From positions 307,501 to 371,500 of the forward strand of contig JACVVK020000442.1 of NCBI GenBank assembly GCA_018292915.2: 64,000 nucleotides of DNA. The letters run 5' to 3'. Below the pieces are notes generated by a model. The model did not search any database. It was not told the DNA's origin and was given only the letters and a program-made list of their open reading frames with translations. The position numbers were made by a program, and so were the translations under genes. Shown here in pieces: positions 29,429-44,534 of the stretch. Source of the DNA: Batillaria attramentaria. Taxonomy: Eukaryota; Mollusca; Gastropoda; Batillariidae. Within the stretch, counting starts at the first letter, position 1; every line of letters starts with the position of its first letter.

Positions 29429-29719
29429 TTAACTCTCTCAGGTCGAACGGCCGCATATGCGGTCCTATCGGTTTCACACAAACCACGGATCATATGCGGA
29501 TCATGAGGTTTTTTTGTTTGTTTTTTCAACAAGACTAACAGCAAAGATATTTAAGTTTGAAAGCTGACATTTCAGCAATAGCTGCAATCAATATGTTAGT
29601 AAACTACCCTGAAAATTTCAAGTCTGTATCTTGTTTTGTTATTTTTTTATGATTTTTTTTCTGAAACTCACAAAAAGGGGGATGGCTGAGAAAAAATCAG
29701 CCCGTCTTGAATGAGTTAA
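29429..29719. mobile_element. TTAA-flanked MITE, piggyBac-type candidate
   Basis: TTAA at 29429-29432 and 29716-29719 bounds 283 bp with imperfect inverted ends CTCTCTCAGGTCG and CTCATTCAAGACG (reverse). A GCCGCATATGCGG palindrome lies near the left end. TTAA duplication is typical of piggyBac elements. Confidence 0.6.
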
Positions 29720-30474
29720 CCTGAATTTCCAAACAAATCTCGATTACCCACACACGGATTTCTGCTAGTCACTCCTCTCTCTCCCCCCCCCCCCCCGATC
29801 ACCTCACAACGGATTTCTGCTATCCCCCCCCTCACTCCTCCTCCCCCCCCCCCCCCCCCCCACTCCCCCCCCCCCTCCTAACGGGCAATCACTCCTCATC
29901 CAAACCAACAAACACACTTCCGACGTCTCGGGACTCAAAAACCCCTAACTGGTCTTTTCAAAAATTAATTATTCCCGTGATTCATTGCGCCTTCACTGGG
30001 GCGGCATCGCGCTGTGCAAACTTTGTCTGATTCATGGCTCGGCTCATATCCTGGACCGGTGGACCCGACTCGCACCCCAGCTGGTGATTAATCTGTTTTT
30101 CATCCGCCTCTGTCAGGATTTCGCCGCTTGCCCGGAGAGACCAAATCGCTTGCCCCTCCGCCGGTGTATCGAACTGTAAGTGGGAGGATCATCCCGTGAT
30201 CGGGAAACGCTCGGGCGGCTGGCGGGCTCTTGTGTTGTATCGGCTGGTCGCCAGATGGTGGCTATACGTGATATGCCAGACTGGACGGCGGTAACTGGTG
30301 CTGGTACATCCCTTAGGAAAATATTGCCGTGCGAACAGGCCAAAGAAGTGGTGGTGGTTTCGGTGGTGGTGGTGGTGGCCATGGTGGGGGTAGTTGAGGT
30401 GACTCTCCATCACCACACACGACCTCAAATGAGACTTTAACTTTAAGGACCTAATTTCCTTGATTTTTTTTCTG
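29720..30474. other. No gene seen
   Basis: C-rich low complexity at 29780-29880. The GC-rich stretch 29985-30180 has open frames but no recognisable domain. 28957-29428, 30886-31305 and 31641-31975 are similarly empty. Confidence 0.6.
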
Positions 30475-30885
30475 CCACAACTCTTTGCCGGCTCCAGTGG
30501 TGTTCGTTCTTGTAATGGATGGAATCCACGAAGGGCTCGGAAGCTGGGGCAATTTTTATTATGCATGAGGATGGAGATGAGGATGATGGTAAGATGATGC
30601 TATGGAGGTCCGTGTGGTTTGGGACTGCAGGACAGGGCCGCATTCCACCGCTTCCTGTCATAAATATCCCGGCATTAACCAGGCCCGGGAACTACGGCAC
30701 CTGCGGTGCCGGCCGTGTAATCATCCACATCATAAGACGTGTCATACCAAGGGAAGCACCCCCAAGGGAAGCACCCGTGAAGTGGATGAATCTCGGCTGT
30801 GTGGCAACAGCCTTCCCATTGGGCCCATAGCACACCCGCTCTGGGTAGGACCTGACCTAGTGCTAACCACTGCACTACGGGGACC
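30475..30885 (-). mobile_element. Dispersed repeat C, copy 2, probably tRNA-derived
   Basis: On the minus strand it begins GGTCCCCGTAGTGCAGTGGT with TTAGCACTAGG, an A-box-like head. It runs through a TATGATGTGGATGATTACAC block to a region rich in ATCCTCATC. The longest copy in the window. Confidence 0.7.
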
Positions 30886-31305
30886 GGTAATTTCCAGATT
30901 TTTAGTCTCACAGATCCTTTTGAGCTGTGTTGGTGGTGTCTAGACACACGCACGAACGTATGCACAGACAGGCTTGCGTTCAGCTGGTTGAAGTCAAAGC
31001 GCAGTAGCCGCTGACAGTATCGTAGCGACACATGATCTTGTGGCTCACTGAGTTCGAGCAGCCGACAAGGGAATCACGGCGGACGCCGTTTTCGGACGGC
31101 TGAGTTTTCCTTGATCGCGCGGCCATGAAACATCAATGTGTTGCATTGGAAACTCTACTAATCTCTACGAGAGACAGTTCGAGCGCATAGTCGCAGTCAC
31201 AAGCGCAGCTGTTCCAGAATCAGATTTATCTGGGTGTTACTGCGTCAGCTAAAGGGCCAGAACTCTTCAGGACATGTGAAACCTAGTGATATTGGAACAC
31301 GTGCG

Positions 31306-31640
31306 TTTAATAATAATAATAATAATAATAATCGCATTAATAATTATAGGCGCTTTATCCCAAATATTTTGGCTCAAAGCGCCGCGAGCTAAACCCAACA
31401 CGCACGCTTACGTGAATCACACGCATTCTCTCACACACTGGACATGAACACATTACAATCACGTGGTGCGAAGGGCCAGCTCAGCAATGTAAGTTTCGGG
31501 AATTTTAGAATTGCATTTATGTTTGAATTTTGTGGGCTGAACATTTCCAAAGCAGAGGCGAAGGAAGCCGGAGTACCCGGAGAGACCCCTCGACGGGGGT
31601 TTAACCGTGGATGTACACTTCCAAACACACTTTCCAATGT
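31306..31640 (-). mobile_element. Second SINE family, 5'-truncated copy
   Basis: Reverse of 55318-55735: (AAT)n tail at 31308-31332, TTGGCTCAAAGCGCCGCGAG, then GAAGCCGGAGTACCCGGAGA. Similarity stops before the tRNA-like head. Confidence 0.8.
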
Positions 31641-31975
31641 TCCTATCATTCTTGTTGATACGAGTAAAATACTCGCAAAGCAGACATCACCACACGTATG
31701 CCGGTCATGTGGGATACTTTAAATGCGATGGCGTGTACGAATCTCCATTGCACTTTTGCCTTTTCCGGTAAAGCTGCAATCGTGGAAATTTCCACTCGTT
31801 GCATCCCCTTTTTCGACTTGGAGAGTCTTGAATCAAATCACCGTGAGCTTCAAATCCCACTTGTGTGTGCGCTGGCCGGCACTTCAGTTAACTTGGAAAC
31901 CCTGTTTCTTTAAATCATATTAAACGCTTACTGCACTACGCTGAACACTCTTTGACCACGGCCGGATCCGGTGGG

Positions 31976-32147
31976 GGGTGGGTGGGCGGGTGGGTGGGGT
32001 AGGTGGGTGTTTGAGGGTTTAACGTCCTTTTCCACCACATAGGGTGATATCAAAGACGGGGCAACGATGACAAAGCCAGCACAAATATTTGGCCCCAGCC
32101 GGGATCGAACTCACGACCCGAGCATTAGAAGTCCAACGCTCTACCAT
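31976..32147 (-). mobile_element. tRNA-derived SINE lacking its 5' head
   Basis: Full tail and body, but the element stops at CTCTACCAT and lacks the terminal GGCCACCCCGGCTCC part, as expected for 5' truncation. A G/T-rich stretch abuts the tail. Confidence 0.88.
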
Positions 32148-32298
32148 GCCCTGGACAGTGACAGCGTTTGTAATGCTGGCACTGAGCCAACAGAAGCTCA
32201 CCACAGGAAAATGAGCAAGTAATTTCTGTCCAGTTTGTAGAGAAGTAACGACACTGATCACGACATCTTAGAAAAATAGGAAACAAGCAAAATGTTGT

Positions 32299-32620
32299 AT
32301 CTCTCGGGGTGAGCGGTGGTCTAATAGGTAGCGCGTCGGATTTAGCCGCTGCGGTACTGAACGGCCGTCACCAATGTCACGGCGATGAAGCGTGGGTTCG
32401 AGCCAAGGTCGAGCTTGTGATATGTGATACCGGTTTTTCCTGGCTACCGGGATGCTCATCGGGGGTTTCTCTCCGGGTTATCCGGCTTTCCTCCCCCATC
32501 AAAATTGTAAAAAACATAGGATAGGTATTGGGTGGCGCTGCACCGTGGCGACGCGCTTCCCCCCGGGGGGAAGCAGCCCGAATTTCACGAAAGGGATAAT
32601 AAAGTAGTAAAAAAATAGAT
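32299..32620 (+). mobile_element. SINE sharing the second-family core but with a different 3' tail
   Basis: It has a tRNA-like head (GGTGGTCTAATAGGTAGCGC, box B GGGTTCGAGCC) and the core GGGGGTTTCTCTCCGGGTTA. The tail is GGTGGCGC ... CCCCGGGGGGAAGCAGCCCG ... GGGATAATAAAGTA, also seen at 43153-43260. Confidence 0.7.
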
Positions 32621-32838
32621 AAATAAATAAAAATCTCAAGACTGGTATATCGTTTTCTCTTACATTACTGGTCAGGTTTTGGATTAGCGTGAAGTCTGTT
32701 GTCGGCGTTTTTAACCCCGGTAAATGTTTGCGGTTGAAAGGTTGGAATCACATCCACATCGCCTGCAACACTCAGACAGTAATGTTAGCTTATTTTGATG
32801 CCGAGATGCGTTCGACACATGTCAGGACAAACTAAAAA

Positions 32839-33036
32839 CCCTTGACTGTCGGGGGTAGCCGGGGTGGCCGAATGGTAGAGCGTTGGACTTCTGATGCTCG
32901 GGTCGTGAGTTCGTATCCCGGCTGGGGCCAAATATTTGTGCTGGCTTTTTTATCGTTGCCCCGTCTTTGATATCACTCGTATGTGGTGCAAATGGACGTT
33001 AAACTCCCAAACACCCACCCACCCACCCTTCACTGT
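32839..33036 (+). mobile_element. tRNA-derived SINE with 11-bp target duplication
   Basis: CCCTTGACTGT (32839-32849) and CCCTTCACTGT (33026-33036), one mismatch, flank a full-length GTTCGTATCC copy. Confidence 0.9.
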
Positions 33037-33395
33037 TTCATAGAGCACTGGCCAGCGAGTGAAACACTTGAGAGTGGGCAGCCGCTTCAGATACCGCTTT
33101 GCTCCATCTAGATGATATACGCAATAGGCGCCCTATTATTATTATTATTCATGGCAGGTTTGGGGGGCGTTGTGAAGGATAAGATACCAATAAAAACCGG
33201 TTTTCGTTTCTTCATGTAGGATATTTTAACTCGCCATAAATTCTCTTTTTGCCTATACGTTCTGCAAATCAAGTATTGAACCATGAGATCAATGGTAAAA
33301 CTTCGACTTGCTAATGAGTTGTTCATGGTGAGTGGTGATGATGGTTAGTATCGGTGTGGATCAAATCAATTCAACTTTATTTCCAACCGACAAGG

Positions 33396-33574
33396 GGCGG
33401 GTGGGTGGGTGTTTGGGAGTTTAACGTCCTTTTCCACCTCATACGGGTGATATCAAAGACGGGGCAACGATGAAAAAAGCCAGCAGAAATATTTGGCCCC
33501 CAGTCGGGATTCGAACTCACGACCCGAGCATTGGAAGTCCAACGCTCTACCATTCGGCCACCCCGGCTTCCCCC
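33396..33574 (-). mobile_element. tRNA-derived SINE
   Basis: Full-length reverse copy inserted beside a CAACTTTATTTCCAACCG tail motif. It mixes the two diagnostic sets (GAATCC with CATCG). Confidence 0.9.
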
Positions 33575-34659
<1,085 letters not shown>

Positions 34660-34805
34660 ACTATCCGACCAGCCATCCAGCTAGCAAACAACGTCCCACA
34701 ACTTACCTGTGAACCTGACCAAACACTGTAGCACACTTACTGTAAACAATTATAATAATGTTTGACGACATCCATATTTATTCGAGAACGTTCTCTCTGT
34801 TGCAG

Positions 34806-34952
34806 TGTGATGCCGGAGTAGGGACTGACGTCTTTTACGACATGATATATCGGATGGCGGCCGGAAAACGGATCACTATGGTGATGGGCAGCGCATGCGT
34901 GGAAGTGACGAAGACTTTGGCCGAAATTGTGCCTTACTGGAACCTGATTTTG
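34806..34952 (+). CDS. GABA-B-like receptor exon A (VFT lobe 1)
   Basis: The exon has 49 codons, phase 0 at both ends. The acceptor is CTCTGTTGCAG and the donor GTGGGT. It encodes CDAGVGTDVFYDMIY..., the buried strand MVMGSACVEV, then TLAEIVPYWNLIL. The spacing from CD to WNL matches GABA-B receptors. Joining to exon B gives WNLIL-ISYAAT, the same length as the WNLVQLSFAAT block of mammalian GABA-B2, which fixes the donor at 34953 rather than the alternative GTAAAA at 34957. The serine that contacts GABA in GABA-B1 (in CSSVST) aligns with a non-serine in CVEVTK. The preceding exon was not found. Confidence 0.9.
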
Positions 34953-37854
34953 GTGGGTAAAAATTCCAAGCAACAAAGACTAATTCGCTCAAACAAACAC
35001 GAAACAAGAAGAAGAATATCAACAACAACAACAACAACAACAAACAAACACACAAACAAACAAAAGCTATCCAAGAAAACGAATAAAAGAAAATATATCC
35101 AGAATCATACGTTTCCTTACAAAGAAGTACTGAAACACAAGTCCAGTTTGGGATGCGGGGAAACTAATCGAACAACGCGTGACAGATGCACATTTCACGG
35201 ATCCCTTACAACATCTTAAAACTGGCAAAAGCGGCTCTTATTGTTAAGACGTAGCCGTATGATGACAGTAAGTTGTTGCAGGCTTTGTCCCACAATTCGA
35301 TTTATCTTCATAATACAGTTTGTGCCTGCAGGCTTTTCATGTCAACGTTCCCGTGAACTCACTTGTGATTGCTCGTTTCTGAGGGAACCCTCCAATCATG
35401 AAGTCGGGGATCTTATTATCAATTTAATGCAATACACGTTTGGGGAGAGGATACTTTGCTAGCTCCACATTTTGGCTTGCCTTTTCAAATAGCCTCGAGT
35501 GCGGAGAAGGAAGAGGGTTTTTTGTTTTGTTTTTTGTTGTTGTTTTTGTTTGCTCGCGAGAACTTGGCTGTCTGCCTCGGAAATTGTCTGCACAAGTTCT
35601 TACAGTGACGTGGAGGTTGGGATGTGTTTCATTACTAAGGCGATCGCCAGAATGTCAAGGGCCAGTCTTGGGACGTTTGGAACGTGCGTTTGGAAGATTG
35701 CGCCATGGGGCCGGGGTGGGATTTCTCTGCATTCCCCGTGGAGTCATCTTCTCATGCAGACTTAGATATCTTTACTATGTCTCCTTTGCGCACGGACTAA
35801 AATCTTTCGTCTGGTTGACGTTAAACGATCCCATATTCATCTTACAAAGAAGATAATGCCTACTGAAGCTACGGACTGAAAGGAAACAACAAACACACGC
35901 CCCAAGGGGACGGGACGAGCCGTGTGGTTGAGGAAACAGGGGAATAGAATGGATGGCTTTGCTCTATAGCGGCGGCTCGCTATATTCGAGTGAACCCAAC
36001 CAAGAAAAGGACAGCGGAAGGATTTTCGGGGAACCCTAAACCAGTTACCGCTCGTTCTTTCTGGTATCGTGTGGAGATTTTGCATGCTCGCTATTTCTTT
36101 AAAACTGGATAAAATACACAAAAGAAAACACTGGTTTTTGAAGTAGAAGCAGAGAGTTAGACTGATGTAGTCATAATTTCTTTTTGCAGTTCCGTTAAAT
36201 CTTTAAAAAAAAAATGCAAAAAGGACATCGCAGTTTTACTTGAAATCTTCACATCACTGGAAGCCACTTGAAGCCACTGTTATGCAATCTGCAGCGTTCT
36301 CACGCCCCGACCCACGCCTTGCGTAATAGTGGCTTGAAGTGGCTGCTACTGGTGTGCAGTGGCTTGTTTTTTTTTCAACCAGTATTTTTGTATAGTAGGC
36401 GGGGGATGGTCGGGGTCTGGTCATGATGTCCCTCTCCTGTAATCGAGGGTCATGGATCCAACCACAGGAAAAAATCAACACATTAATATATCTGTGGTGG
36501 CTGGACCAATAGTAATATAATGATTAGACACAATTGACGCTGAATATAACGCTCCATGAAAATATACACTTTACCCCTACAAGCTATACAGTGTGTGCGT
36601 GTCTCAGTGGAAAATGTCCCACGCTATTACTGCAAGGTGAGGTTCGCCGTGCGCCATAGGGGATCCCATTCTAACTTCAATGACGCTCAGCTAGTAAACA
36701 TCATCGTACAGCTTAGGCACGCTGCCATTTTTCTTACATTAGCCTGATGTTTTCCTGTGCTTAGCCACCACGTAAAAGATGTAGCCACCAAGAAGTTTGT
36801 TCGTTTGGATCCCTAACCCAGGATGTGACTTCCCCGATCACTCATGGGTTACCCGAACTAGTCGGGATCGGGCTCTTAAGAATTAATTTCTTTTCCCTCA
36901 GATTTCGTTAGGGTAGACGCGTCACTTCTGCTTTAGTACATCGTAGTGACGACACAGACCCTGTGGAGTCGTACCTGTGTCTGAGAGCTCGCACTTCAAG
37001 TCCTGTCTATCGCACTGTTATGGCAAACGTCTGACTACACGCAATGACGTACTAGGGGAAACCAGCCGGGAAATGAGTACTGTTGGTACCCCGCGCACAA
37101 GTTTCATCGCGAGCTGTTTGTCCACGAAACTTAGTAGAGGAACTCCTTTCGGTCTGTTTTTAAATATACATGTTCCGACATTTCTACTTTTAGGCTCGAA
37201 AAGCCTTTGCAGCTGTTTTGCTGATGTCTAACTTTGTCTAACATCGTTTAACATCGCCTAACTTCGTTTAACATCGTCTTCGTCTAACATCGTTTAACAT
37301 TGTCTAACTTCGCCTTACATCGCTTAACATCGTCTAACATCGCATCAACTGGAGACATGCGAAGTTACAGCCTCTCGTAGGTTGGCACTCAGCCAATAGA
37401 AGCAGGGTTGCATGCCGAAAAGAACAGCGTCTGACACAGGGTTCAGTAGCATAGACAGTTTTGGGCGTACAGGCACACACAGTCGCAAGGGCAACTATTG
37501 CCAGTCTGAAGTCTAGTTATCCAATAATTAACGCCTCTACCGTCTAAGATATTGGACTAACACCACAGACAAGCAGGACATGCAGAAAAAGGAAACCAAA
37601 CAAAGAAACAAACAATCAATCAGACACTTTTTATGCGACAGGGTAAAGACGACTTTACGCCACTACTGTTTACGAACGACCTGTTTCACAGTGCGAGAGT
37701 GCAGAAACAGTATCCATCTTACGTTGGAGAAGTATGCTAGACTCCATTCCAAGTCGTTCCGCACTTTGTTCATCGAAGCAAACAGAATTGAGGGGGGGGG
37801 GGGGGGAGTGGATTTGGCTGATAGGGTTGGTTTTATCCAGATTGCCTTTCCTGC

Positions 37855-37917
<63 letters not shown>

Positions 37918-38067
37918 TATTCAGACCGTGCGGGTTATATTTGGGATGCAATGGGGGCGAAAAGACAAAGTACATGTCTTTGACGTCTGCAGACACTGCT
38001 ACTTTGGAACTTCCGTTTTGCAAACCAGATGTCGTCTGCTCACGGACAGACAGAGAGATAGACGAGT

Positions 38068-38138
<71 letters not shown>

Positions 38139-39584
38139 AGAAAAGGAAATATAGGCAACAAAACTCACAATGGACGGATTTTTTTCAACCTGGAAAATCA
38201 CTTAAACTTTTCCAGGCATTTATCGTTCTGGAGATAAAATGTCAGAAATGTCGATCGGTGTGTTCTGGATCCACAATCGTGCAAATTGAATACGCTGCTA
38301 ATGTCATCGAAAGAATTGTTAACGAAAAAGTGCCGTGAGCAAAAAGCATCCGAATTTCAATGCAAATATTGCTTCATTCGGCAGACATTATCAGGAAACC
38401 ATATGCTACCATAATTCTTCTTTCGTCATAAAAAGAAATAAGAAGAAGAATTGTATCAGCCATCAGCAGACACACTCGAAAGGGGGGGGGGGGGGAACAA
38501 GCTGAACTTTTTGAACGCAGTTTAATTTCACGTCCTGTTCTGCGTGACCTCTCTCCCGGATGCATGATTGCACGGAAGCACTGTAACTCATCCTTCGTGT
38601 GCAATTTAGTTTTTGAGAAGATAAAATTCAGCTGTCATTCCGTGGCGTATTTTGTTTTACTCAGGGGAAACGCAAAGTCGAACTGTAAAATAATACAGGG
38701 CATTTCAGCTTTTTTCTCCCACTTTTTTGAAAGTCGCTCGCTTTAAGTTGGAAGGGACATACGCCACTGAGTGCGCCTGTACACTCAGGGTAGTAGGACT
38801 CTGCAAGCAATGAACTAACGTTTATTGACAATGAAAACGGGGAGAACTGTATAAATGTCTTTGCAAAGCTTTGCGCGTTACACGGTCATAATTATTCATT
38901 CGCAGCTGTGCATTTCGGTGCCAACAATGCCAAACCGAGTTAGGCAATAACTGTCTAAAAGTTACAATGCCAAACTTCACTTAAAAGACTGAGCTCGGAA
39001 CGATTTATGAGATTTGAATATAAAATGCAGAAACCATGTTGAAATAGAGATAGTAAATGTAATAATGTTTATTATTATTATTATTATTATTTTACAATAA
39101 CGCCGGGTTATATGGATTGACTGATGTTCTACCTTGGTGACAACAACGAAATAGATAAAACAAGATGGCCACCAGCCCAATATGTTGTTTCCATTCAATG
39201 ACATGCTGTAGTCACAGTCGTAGTCGTTGTGTCATGTATGCAGCCCGCGCGCACACGCCGGAACGCAAGCTCTCTGACATCAAGCATGCTGACATAAAGA
39301 AAGTACTGAAAACCCTTATCGTGCCTCTATGCACTTGCAAAAACCCAAACACATGAGGTCGTGTGAGCTCGCCTAGCTTGGTTGACGTCACAACTTTTTG
39401 GCGTATGCGAGGTTCTACATGGGTGAATGAATTCTTGTAATAAAGTCGTTCCCCTTTGACAGAGTTACTTCCCGCAGACCTGACTGACAGACGATTGCTT
39501 ACTGGTATCGGAGAAGAGACCCTCTCTCTCTCTCTCTCGCCTTAGACGCGCGCTTGCGCGCGCACGCACGCACCCCCCCCCCCC

Positions 39585-39616
<32 letters not shown>

Positions 39617-40059
39617 TATGCAAAGACCTTGGAATCAGAAAGACGCGTCACTCCTGCCCTCGTAAGAGAGACATATAGCGGGACAACGCGAAGAGTTGTC
39701 TGCCCGCATTAGCGCGCATCCTAGATCTGGCCCCTATAGTGACAGCATGGCGGAAAGTGGAAAGCGATCACAAAAGCCGGGCATGCAATTGTGTTCTGCG
39801 CCGAATTGTTCAAATAACAGACAAATATAAACGGGGAAATACTTCTTTTGGTATTCCTGTTGAAAAACAAACTTTTTTTTTTCGCTTTCTTGTCAAAAAA
39901 AAGAAAGAAAAAGACCTCAAGTGGTACGTGTGCATGCAGTGTAAACAAACAGTAAACACACGCGGCTGACGCAGATACAGCGTAATTTTTTTTCCCCTGA
40001 CAACTTTACAAATCACGGTGACTTAAATTGTGCTAGCGTCTACCTGCATCTAAATTCAG

Positions 40060-40155
<96 letters not shown>

Positions 40156-40424
40156 TGTCACTCATACGGCGGCAGGTACGTTCATCGGCACTTGTTCCAG
40201 TTCACATACTGTTGGGGGGAAATCTGTACGTATGTACAGAACTCTTTTCTTAAAAATCAAGAGGTTTGCATGCAGTGTAACCAAACAGCAGTAAACACAC
40301 GTGGCAGGCGCAGACATCAGGTTTTGGTGTTGTTTTTGTTGTTTTGTTGGCGGTGGTGTTTTTTTTTTTTTTTAAACTTTACAAATAACGTTGACTTGAA
40401 CTGTGCTAGCGGCACGTTGCACTG

Positions 40425-40488
<64 letters not shown>

Positions 40489-42776
40489 GAAAATCATCCG
40501 GCTGAACTTCATTCTAACCATTGTAAAACCATATCACATATGATGTGGGTGTAGTGTTGTAATTTATTCATAGTACTGCAACATTGTGATAGATTTTTAG
40601 GTACGAGTGTACGAACATGTAAATAGGTATGAGTGAGTGTTTGGCATGTTTTATGTTTTTATGAGAGACCACAAAACAATGTTCCTCTTTTGGAAATTTA
40701 ATAAATGTCTTATGTCTTATGTCTTATCACAACATAGAATCTGCTGGTCGCAGATATGATTAATGCTGAGTTAGCAGGAAGTATTCAGCGGATGCGTCCA
40801 TCTTTGGATCTCTCGCACATTCGATCTTTCTGTGTTCCGTACTAGTTTTACTTGAACACATCGAACGAAATGCACTGCGTAGCCTACGTACAGCAGTGAA
40901 AGCCAAACTAGATCTTTCGTTCGTCCTCCGGAACTTTGAGAGTACTGTCTTATGTTTTCCATAGGCCTAAAACACATGCGAAATATATGGGGGGAGACCA
41001 CCTGTCAGTCGCTGACATCTTCGTTTTTGCCGTTTATTTTGTTAAAATGTTTTACGGCGGCTAGTGTAGGGTTGGGTCAAACAAACAGACTTTTTACAAG
41101 CATGCGGATTCTATACTAAATTTACGCCAGTCACACGTCGTGGATGCGGCGATTTTGGTTTTCACGTGTGATGCTATGTGTTATGTTTGGGAGAAAACAT
41201 AATCTTGGCTCCAACTTCGATACCGATCTTGGCTCCAACTTCGATATCGTAGGCATACCTACCTCTATGTTTCAAGGGGGAAATCTACAGAAAGGTTTTC
41301 CCGTTCCTGGTGTTCGCTTCTGACAGCAATTCGGCGCTGCACACCATTGCACGCGTGGTTTCTGGCTTTCTGCCATACTGCCATTACTGCGTAGATCTGC
41401 GGGATGCGCGCTAATGCGCGCAGACAACTCTTACGCGTTGTCCCTCAAAGGGAGGTAAGTGAACTATCTTTATGTTTCCAAGATCTTTGCATTATGCTTC
41501 TGAGTGTGAGTCAGTGGCAAAAACGAAACCCACTGAAATTCCCGCTTTCCACATGTCAAGTTGTAGAGATCGCGAAAAGATACTGCATTTCGATGCAAAA
41601 TAATTTCTAGACCATCCCAGAACATGCTGTCGCAGTAACGTCAGTAGATTACGTCACCTTGGAAAGATATCGAACCTTCCAGTAAGTTGAGAAATGTTCT
41701 AGATCTGACCTGTTCAGTACGTAAGCAGCCCTGCACAGCGTTCTGGGTTCTTCTTCTTTCATGAATTTGTTCTCCGTGCATATTCTGTTCATAAAGTATT
41801 GGAGTTGTATTCTGTTGTATCCCGTGTCTTCTCTGCGATGGCGACATAGTAGAAGTAAAATACACCACGTCTCCAAACAGAGGAATTCGGAAAGAAAGTG
41901 GCGAGACACCCCCAAGAAAAAACAGCATCACGTCAATCAAACATGACGCACTTACTTTACGTCAGTGCGCGTGCGTCTCTTCTTCGATGTTTGTGAGGCG
42001 TGTGGCTTGTAGAGGAAATGTGCTGTGAGTACAAATTTTCGGGTCAACTGACGATAACGGCTGCAGTGAATTTTTCTAATTTTTTTGTATATTTTTTTAT
42101 GGCACCCCAGGCTCATTATCTATGTATAGTAGGAGCGATTTTGAGATCTAAAGTGTGTTCACCAGCACTTTCATCAGGTACGGCTTACGCCAAAAGTATA
42201 AAAGCGACAACCTCCAAAATTCACTTAGTTGAGAGTCCGTATTCATGCTATCTATGTCCAAAACATGGAGTGGTTTAGGTAAATATTACGCCTTTAAACG
42301 CCAGAAAGCCACTTTTTTCTGAAAAGGGCGATAACTCGCAAATCATGTGTGCAATCGTACCTGGATCGGGCCTTCTATTCAACAATCTTGATTCATTTAG
42401 AAACCCCAAATTTGAAATCGATCGGTTCAGTATTTTCGGAGAAATAGGCATCTGAACTGGGTTCACATGCAATGTCAACTCAGGCTCGGTTTACATGAAA
42501 ACTATAAGAGCGACCATTTTCTAGTAGTGACTCTGTTCAGAGTCCGTATTCAAGCTATCTACTGCCAAAAAATTGAGTGATTTAAATAAATATTACGCCT
42601 GTACACGAAAGACAACCAACTTGTCTCAAAAGGGCGATAACTCCCAAATCACTTAAGCAGTCATCACACGCTTGAATCGTCTAATGTAACATTTTGATAT
42701 ATTTGGATACCCCAAATTTGAAGCCATTCGGTTGAGTATTTTCGAAGAAACGGGCCCGGACACAATTCACACACAC

Positions 42777-42849
<73 letters not shown>

Positions 42850-43270
42850 TCCACACAGACGGCACTCACTGAGGAGGAGAAGTGCGTTCGGAACACCATA
42901 CGCGTCAGCATCGATGACGCAAGTTTTCTTACGTCATTGTCAGAGTTACACTTGCAAAATCGTCTCTGCGGGAGATCGGCAGTGACGTGCGTTTGTACCA
43001 CAGATGCTTGCCTATGAACGTGGAAATTTTAGCCCGTCCTATGATGTTGTTTCCATTACTATGGAAACAACATAAAAAATGAAAAGATAAATAAATACAG
43101 AAAGAAACAGATAGATAGATAGACAGATCGATAGATATTTTTTTTATTATTTTGTTATTTTTACTATTTTATTGTCCCTTTCGGAAAATTCGGGCTGCTT
43201 CCCCCGGGGAAAGCGTGTCGGCGCGGTGAAGCGCCACCCTACCTACCTATTGTTTTGTGTGCATAGTTTT

Positions 43271-43339
<69 letters not shown>

Positions 43340-44345
43340 AAAACAAAAGAGACAAAAAAACACAAAAAAAACGACACTCATATGGAGCTACTTCTGACAC
43401 CAAAATCTTTTGATATCAAGACAATGAAGGGTATGAAAGCTAAATATGAAACAAATGTGTTAAACATGAATCAAACATTACCGCCATGACAGTATATAAT
43501 TAACTCTAACACCACCACCACCACCACTACATTCTGAAATCTTTAACACAAAAAAACGCGGTTTAGGTTTTTAGGTTTTAGTTATACGTTACTTCCTTGA
43601 CAGAGCCTAGCGCAGCCCAGCCGAGAATTATTTTTTTTTTTACTTAGACCCCCCCCCCCCTCTCTCTCTCTCTATCTCTCTCTCTCAGCTCTAATTTACT
43701 ATAATTACCGCCATTGCAATACCGTTAACATGCACTTGTTTGCTGACCCCTGAGCATTATTATAAGCCTAGCTTGTTCATGCTCAGAAATTGTTTATTTA
43801 CTTTGAACAAACTGTATTGCAATAAACTTGTTTAAACCAAAAAACGCGGCATCCATCACCCAGTTAAACGTCACACTGCCACTTCTCCGTACTCGGGAAC
43901 TATTAAACGAAACCGTAGAAAATTTGTACTTGTCAAATGGCGAGGAAATTGGCTATCTTCCCTTCATACTTGGCTGGGTCCGTAGTCCCTTCCCCTCCGT
44001 GAAGCAAGACGGCGTATCCTTACAGTGATTGGGCGCAAAGTAAGGGTAATGGACGAAACATGAAGACGGGGACCACAAGCCTGTAGTGTAAGCTTGGCCC
44101 ACTTTTCCAAAACTTTCAATCAGCTGCCTGTCGATTTTCTCCCTGTGCTCTGGGTTTTAATCACAGAGAGGGAAGTCAATTCCAGCCCCTTCGATTTCGG
44201 GGACTTTCATTTCCTTAAATGTGTTTTTGGTTGCACGCTAAATTTGATTGATGCATCTCGATTCTTGCGGTGAATCGGTTTTTGGCACTCGGACCGGAAG
44301 AGAATGGCATTGTGGGTTTGGGAGTGTGTCTGTCTTTGCGGGGAT

Positions 44346-44443
<98 letters not shown>

Positions 44444-44487
44444 TGTGTTTGTTTGTTTGTTAGAGAGAGAGAGAGAGCGAGAGAGAG

Positions 44488-44534
<47 letters not shown>

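Larger units (their letters stand above)
39617..41495. other. Inverted repeat pair, possible degenerate DNA transposon
   Basis: 39617-39728 reads in reverse as GGATGCGCGCTAATGCGGGC, AGACAACTCTTCGCGTTGTC and ...AGGTCTTTGCATAATG. 41395-41495 reads forward with the same order and about 80% identity. The 1.7 kb between holds the tandem (AC)n duplication and a THAP-like fragment. No target duplication was located. Confidence 0.5.

Noticed and set aside
37580..38338. 252-codon + frame
   Set aside because: It depends on (GT)n and (AC)n for its length and has no recognisable domain.
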